DNA of 64,000 nucleotides from Oscillospiraceae bacterium (GTDB lineage Bacteria; Bacillota; Clostridia; Oscillospirales; Ruminococcaceae): assembly GCA_016281125.1 (NCBI GenBank), contig JAEEIA010000001.1, positions 1 to 64,000 on the forward strand. Direction: 5' to 3'. Below are positions 59,928 to 64,000 of this stretch, piece by piece. The notes beneath the pieces were generated by a model that saw nothing but the letters and a program-made list of their open reading frames with translations, was not told the DNA's origin and ran no database searches. How positions within the stretch are numbered: the first letter of the stretch is position 1; every line of letters begins with the position of its first letter. A program made the translations under genes and the position numbers.

Positions 59928-60680
59928 ATGAAAGACGATTTTTTCCGCCGCCGCATCATAGATCTTGCGGAGCAGGCGGATCGCACCGGACGCTTTACGT
60001 TCACGGATTTTCTGACGGAAGCGGAATACGGTGAATATCTTGCCGTGCGGGAGCAGCTCCCGCGCTGCGGCTGTACGGTCTGGGGCGGACATGAGAATGC
60101 CGACCGCGTCATGCTGCGATTCGGGAGTGAGGCGCAGCTCGGCTATGAGGAGCCGTTCCCGATTGTCTGCGTGGCGGTGCAGCCGGTGCAGGAGAAATTC
60201 GCGGAGCAGCTCAGTCACCGCGACGTGCTCGGTGCGGTGATGCATCTTGGCATCGAGCGCGGACAGACCGGCGATATTCTGACAGAGGGCAAGGCAGCCT
60301 ATCTGTTCTGCACGCCGGCCATGGGCGATTATATCTGCCGGGAAATGACGCGCGTGAAGCATACGACTGTTTGCTGCGCCGTGACGGACACGCTGCCGGA
60401 GGCCGCGGAAACGCATTTTGAAACGGTGACGGTGCAGGCGGCGTCCTCGCGCATTGACGGACTCATTGCAAAGCTGTATCACATGTCCCGCGGGGAGTGC
60501 CTGGCGCTGTTCCGTGCCGGAAAGGTCGCGCTCGGCGGTGCGGTGACGGAAAACAGCAGCGCGCAGCTCAAGCCCGGAGATGTGGTTTCGGTGCGCGGCT
60601 GCGGCAAATTCCGCTATGCGGGCGTTACCGGCACAACCCGCAAGGGCAATCAGATCATTGCACTGGAACGGTTCGTATAA
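59928..60680 (+). CDS. YlmH-like S4-domain RNA-binding protein
   Basis: 250 residues. An N-terminal helical region, a ferredoxin-like middle (TVWGGHENADRVMLRFG; IVCVAVQPVQEKFAEQLSHRDVLGAVMHLGIERGQTGDI) and a C-terminal S4 domain (SSRIDGLIAKLYHMSRGECLALFRAGKVALGG). This matches YlmH/RqcP-related proteins; Bacillus YlmH binds stalled ribosomal subunits. The short linker distinguishes it from pseudouridine synthases. The ATG follows AAAGCAGGCAAAT; the gene has no obvious promoter of its own. Confidence 0.9.
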   Translation: MKDDFFRRRIIDLAEQADRTGRFTFTDFLTEAEYGEYLAVREQLPRCGCTVWGGHENADRVMLRFGSEAQLGYEEPFPIVCVAVQPVQEKFAEQLSHRDVLGAVMHLGIERGQTGDILTEGKAAYLFCTPAMGDYICREMTRVKHTTVCCAVTDTLPEAAETHFETVTVQAASSRIDGLIAKLYHMSRGECLALFRAGKVALGGAVTENSSAQLKPGDVVSVRGCGKFRYAGVTGTTRKGNQIIALERFV

Positions 60681-60741
60681 CATTTTATTGCAGCGCAGCC
60701 CTGTGATCTGTTCACAGGGCTTTGGCATGTCATCTGCAAAA

Positions 60742-60755
60742 TGACAGAATTGTCA
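60742..60755 (+). promoter_or_regulatory. Palindrome upstream of ABC exporter genes
   Basis: TGACA-gaat-TGTCA (60742-60746 with 60751-60755), about 70 bp before the ATPase gene. It is a candidate operator for a response regulator or repressor. Confidence 0.4.
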
Positions 60756-60826
60756 CGTTCAAATTCACGGAGCAGTCATATTGACATGGTATCATAAAGA
60801 CATCAAAACGAACGGAGGAATCCACC

Positions 60827-61516
60827 ATGGAAATTCTGAGAGTTGAAAACGTAGTCAAACAGTACGGCGAGGGCGAAACCGCAGTGCGCGCGCTCGACGG
60901 CGTATCCTTTACCGTTGAGAAAGGCGAATTCGTTTCGGTGATCGGCCCGTCCGGCAGCGGTAAATCCACTTTGCTGCATATTCTGGGCGGCGTGGACAAG
61001 CCGACCTCCGGCAAGGTCTTTATCGACGGCACCGATCTCGGCGCGCTCAGCGCGGACAAGCTGGCGGTGTTCCGCCGCCGTCAGATCGGTCTGGTGTATC
61101 AGTTTTACAATCTGATGCCGGTGCTGAATGTCGATGAAAACATTGCGCTGCCGCATCTGCTGGACGGCCGCAAGCTCGATCAGGAACGGCTGGACAGCAT
61201 CGTGAAGCACCTCGGCCTGACGGAGCGCCGTCAGAATCTTCCGGGACAGCTTTCCGGCGGCCAGCAGCAGCGCGTGTCGATCGGCAGAGCGCTGTACAGC
61301 CGCCCGGCGATTCTGCTGGCGGATGAGCCGACCGGCAACCTCGACCGCAAGACCGGCGACGAGATCGCGGCGCTCCTGAAAGAATCCAACCGCGTGCAGA
61401 AGCAGACGCTGATCCTGATTACCCACGACGAGCGCCTTGCCATGCAGGCAGACCGCGTCTTTTATCTGGAGGACGGCAGACTTGTCCGGAACGAAACAGT
61501 CCGGACAAAAATGTAA
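60827..61516 (+). CDS. ABC transporter ATP-binding protein (BceA/MacB type)
   Basis: 229 residues: Walker A GPSGSGKS (about 44-51), Q-loop in VYQFYNLMPVLNV, signature LSGGQQQRVSIGRAL, Walker B ILLADEPTGNLD, and H-loop LITHDERLA. The 'DEPTGNLD' and YQFYNL motifs are typical of the MacB/LolD/BceA branch partnered with FtsX-type permeases. The permease gene begins 18 bp after. Ribosome site GGAGG precedes ATG 60827. Confidence 0.95.
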   Translation: MEILRVENVVKQYGEGETAVRALDGVSFTVEKGEFVSVIGPSGSGKSTLLHILGGVDKPTSGKVFIDGTDLGALSADKLAVFRRRQIGLVYQFYNLMPVLNVDENIALPHLLDGRKLDQERLDSIVKHLGLTERRQNLPGQLSGGQQQRVSIGRALYSRPAILLADEPTGNLDRKTGDEIAALLKESNRVQKQTLILITHDERLAMQADRVFYLEDGRLVRNETVRTKM

Positions 61517-61534
61517 AAAGCGGGGGACAGAGCC

Positions 61535-64000
61535 ATGAAAAGCAGCAACATTATTTTTCAGGTGACAAAGCATTATATGAAGCGCAACCGCCGCCGCACG
61601 GTCATCACCTTTATCGGCATTGTGTTCATGGTCATGCTGATGACCTGTGTCTTTGCGGGCAAAAAGACTGCCCTTTCATATCTGGAGCATGTTGCTTCAA
61701 AGGATAAGGGCAGCTGGCATATGACGGCCTACGACCTGACACCGGACGAGGCAGACCGCATTGCGGCGCTGGACGACGTTGATTATATCGGGCGTTCCGC
61801 GCAGCTTGGACAGCTGGATTTTGCGCAGAGTGCCGATCCGGGATACAAGCCGTTTCTGGATCTCAGAGCCTATTCGCCGGAGTCGCTGGAATTCTTCTGC
61901 ATCCGGATGAAGGAAGGCCGCTTCCCCGAAAATGCAAACGAGGTCGTGATCAGCAGCTCTGCCGCGGAGGACGGTTCTGCCATTCAGATCGGTGATCATA
62001 TCAGCGGTGCGTTCTTCCGCAGAACGATCACCGGCATCAACCCGAAAAACAAGGAATCCGTTTTCCCGTATGATAACCTTGTCCTGCAATACGGCGAAAC
62101 CCTTGAAGTCCCCGGCAGCTTTATGTCGTATTCCGAGAATCCAGATTATACGGAGGAAAGAGTACCGACCGGTGCAGACGCAGATATGACTGTGGTCGGC
62201 ATCATGGAAACGCCGTCCTTTGAAAAGAAGGCCGGTGCGTCCTATATCGCGATCTGCGGCATGGACGGTCTTTCACCCAGCCGCGTAAATGCCGCGATCC
62301 GCTTTGCGGAGAACCGTTCGGTAGATCCGTTTGAACTGGAGGAGCAGATCCGGGAGATCACCGGACGCGATACGAAAACAGAAACCAATGATATGCTGCT
62401 GGCATTTTCGGCAAACAGCTCTTACAGCGGTTTGAATGAGATGACCGTCATGATCGAGATGTTTTTCACGGTGCTGATTATGGCAGCATCCATGATCCTG
62501 ATCTACAATGTGTTCAACATGTCATTTGCAGAGCGTGCAAAGTATCTCGGCATGCTCGCATCGGTCGGTGCGACGAAGCATCAGAAGCGGCAGAGTATTT
62601 ACTACGAGTGCTTTGTGTTGCTGATTCCTGCGCTGCCGCTCGGCATTCTGGCGGGGCTCGGTCTGGTCTACGGTGCAATGCATCTGCTGAAGCCGGGGCT
62701 TGATACGATTCTTTCTCTGACGAGCTTCGGCTTAACGGAAGGCGCTCCGGTGAAGCTCTTTGCAGACGGGAAGGCGATCGGCCTTGTGATTCTGATGAGT
62801 GCAGCCACGGTGATGATCTCTGTGCTGATCCCGGCATATCAAATCGGAAAGATCCAGCCGGTCGAGAGCGTGCGCGGCAATGCTGAAATCGCGAAGAAAA
62901 AGAATTTTGCGACGAAAACCCGTCTGCTTGCAAAGGGAAAGCCGGAACGTCTGCTTGCAGAAAATGCTGTCAGCAGATCCGGTCATCTGACAAAGGGCAT
63001 CATCCGCAGCATTGCCGTGTTCAGTGTGCTGACCATGGTGACGCTTTACGGCGCACAGGCTGTCATTCATGTTATGACGGCCATGTCCGAAGAAGAGGGC
63101 TGGGACTATATTCCGGAAACCTTTGATTATTACGCAATGGCAGAGGATGAAGCTGATTATCAGAACCTTTCTGCACTGGAGAAAAGCAGCATCGTAACTG
63201 CATACAAGGAGATCACCGACGGCTTCACATGGCTCAGCAGTTGTTATGTCAGTGATGCGTATATCGACGCGCTCAGGGAAATCTATTTGCAGTTTGATAA
63301 CCACACGGAGGCAGACTGGAATACGTATTATGAAAAGCACGGCGATATCCAGCAGATTCATGTGCTTGCAGTGGACGATGCCGATTTTCAGGCGCTGGCG
63401 AAAAGCGGGGATGCGGATATGCAGATTGCCGGTGACAGCAATATTCCTGCCGTTCTGGTTTATAATGAAGCACATCCTTCAACAGAGTATTTCCGGTTCG
63501 GATCGGAGAATCACGAATACCGGTATTTCACAGTGGATGACGTGATCAATGTACCGAAGGGCGGAACGATCGAGGTGAAGGGCGACCAGATCCTGGAACC
63601 CGGTACACCGATGACGGTTGCAGGCTTTGTCACGCCGGAATCCGCGAAAAATCTGATCCGGATCAGAACGGCTGTGCCGTACCTGCTTCTGAACCGCAGT
63701 GCATACGAGCTGCTCTGTGAAGAAATGGAGTTTTATTCTCCGGTGGTCTTTCTTGCAGCGGATCCTGAAAACAAAGAGAGTGTGGCTGCACAGCTCAAAG
63801 AGATCAAAACCGAAAGCGAGGCGCGCGGCAGCGATGTCGCAGTCGGGGATTACAGCAAGCGCAACATCACACTGAACATCCGGCAGGCGGTGACGGCAAT
63901 CGTTCGCGTGCTGGCATACAGCTTCACGGTGTTGGTTTCGATGATCTGCCTGCTCAACCTGTTCAATTCGATTCGAGGTAGGGCGGCTGAGCGTACACAG
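61535..64000 (+). CDS. FtsX-type ABC permease (partial, runs off right edge)
   Basis: The frame from ATG 61535 stays open for 822 codons to the window end. A basic N terminus (KHYMKRNRRRTVITFIGIVFMVML) leads into a first membrane helix, a long outer domain (about 50-290), three helices (about 300-460) that include FNMSFAERAKYLGMLASVGATKHQKRQS, the FtsX signature, and a second outer domain (about 520-790) before the next helix begins near the edge. This fits an eight- or ten-helix BceB/MacB-like export or sensing permease. GGGGGACAGAGCC upstream of the ATG serves as ribosome site. Confidence 0.9.
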   Translation, partial: MKSSNIIFQVTKHYMKRNRRRTVITFIGIVFMVMLMTCVFAGKKTALSYLEHVASKDKGSWHMTAYDLTPDEADRIAALDDVDYIGRSAQLGQLDFAQSADPGYKPFLDLRAYSPESLEFFCIRMKEGRFPENANEVVISSSAAEDGSAIQIGDHISGAFFRRTITGINPKNKESVFPYDNLVLQYGETLEVPGSFMSYSENPDYTEERVPTGADADMTVVGIMETPSFEKKAGASYIAICGMDGLSPSRVNAAIRFAENRSVDPFELEEQIREITGRDTKTETNDMLLAFSANSSYSGLNEMTVMIEMFFTVLIMAASMILIYNVFNMSFAERAKYLGMLASVGATKHQKRQSIYYECFVLLIPALPLGILAGLGLVYGAMHLLKPGLDTILSLTSFGLTEGAPVKLFADGKAIGLVILMSAATVMISVLIPAYQIGKIQPVESVRGNAEIAKKKNFATKTRLLAKGKPERLLAENAVSRSGHLTKGIIRSIAVFSVLTMVTLYGAQAVIHVMTAMSEEEGWDYIPETFDYYAMAEDEADYQNLSALEKSSIVTAYKEITDGFTWLSSCYVSDAYIDALREIYLQFDNHTEADWNTYYEKHGDIQQIHVLAVDDADFQALAKSGDADMQIAGDSNIPAVLVYNEAHPSTEYFRFGSENHEYRYFTVDDVINVPKGGTIEVKGDQILEPGTPMTVAGFVTPESAKNLIRIRTAVPYLLLNRSAYELLCEEMEFYSPVVFLAADPENKESVAAQLKEIKTESEARGSDVAVGDYSKRNITLNIRQAVTAIVRVLAYSFTVLVSMICLLNLFNSIRGRAAERTQ

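Overview
The window looks like chromosome from a spore-forming, Gram-positive gut-type Clostridia (Bacillota), most like the Ruminococcus/Oscillospirales group. Pointers are sigG, yabP-yabQ-divIC-yabR, an FtsK/SpoIIIE motor, DUF4250, strong AGGAGG ribosome sites, TTGACA-17-TATAAT promoters, many lipoproteins and a secreted serpin. I see no rRNA, tRNA, CRISPR array, phage or transposase gene, so this is mostly core chromosome with accessory patches. The genus assignment is inference.

Region 1 (1-5.4 kb): the tail of an unidentified gene, a P-loop ATPase, a C39-like lipoprotein, a DUF4250 protein, an aminoglycoside-phosphotransferase-like kinase and a membrane sensor with a degenerate GGDEF domain. 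Region 2 (5.4-13.3 kb) is the most unusual part: a minus-strand operon encoding a zinc-ribbon/leucine-rich-repeat protein, a Ser/Thr-type kinase with a zinc ribbon, a vWA protein, a PP2C phosphatase and a protein with a GGYPQQ repeat region. The vWA, phosphatase and kinase resemble the TerY-P triad. The GGYPQQ protein begins with a domain that seems to be a zinc-ligand-less copy of the cytidine-deaminase-like protein encoded just beyond it. Region 3 (13.5-19.6 kb): a sugar-binding-type lipoprotein with an in-frame 36-bp repeat insertion, a second degenerate GGDEF membrane protein, a DivIVA-like coiled coil and an [FeFe]-hydrogenase-like sensor protein.

Region 4 (19.6-30.3 kb) is one long minus-strand polyamine locus. 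Arginine decarboxylase, a spermidine synthase, carboxynorspermidine/carboxyspermidine dehydrogenase and decarboxylase, and agmatine deiminase are interleaved with small unknown genes. Five tandem paralogs of one unrecognised family sit between nspC and aguA; the last carries an amber codon and two share a nearly identical 50-nt patch. A consensus promoter and a structured leader of about 180 nt precede speA. Two related hairpin repeats flank the distal block. Region 5 (30.5-39.3 kb): sigG with a candidate forespore promoter, a HAD phosphatase, an IMPACT protein, tmcAL diverging from ackA, an extended cytidine deaminase, a peptide-binding lipoprotein, a SUKH-like protein and exonuclease III.

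Region 6 (39.4-45.4 kb): two ECF sigma/anti-sigma modules surround a serpin lipoprotein, followed by a candidate small RNA unit and uppP. Region 7 (46-64 kb): ftsK, a small membrane protein, a KptA/Tpt1 RNA 2'-phosphotransferase, a YgiQ radical-SAM protein, DUF3006, a HI0933-type flavoprotein, three small membrane proteins, uvrA, a VOC protein, the yabP-yabQ-divIC-yabR block, a YlmH-like S4 protein, and an ABC ATPase with an FtsX-type permease that runs off the right edge.
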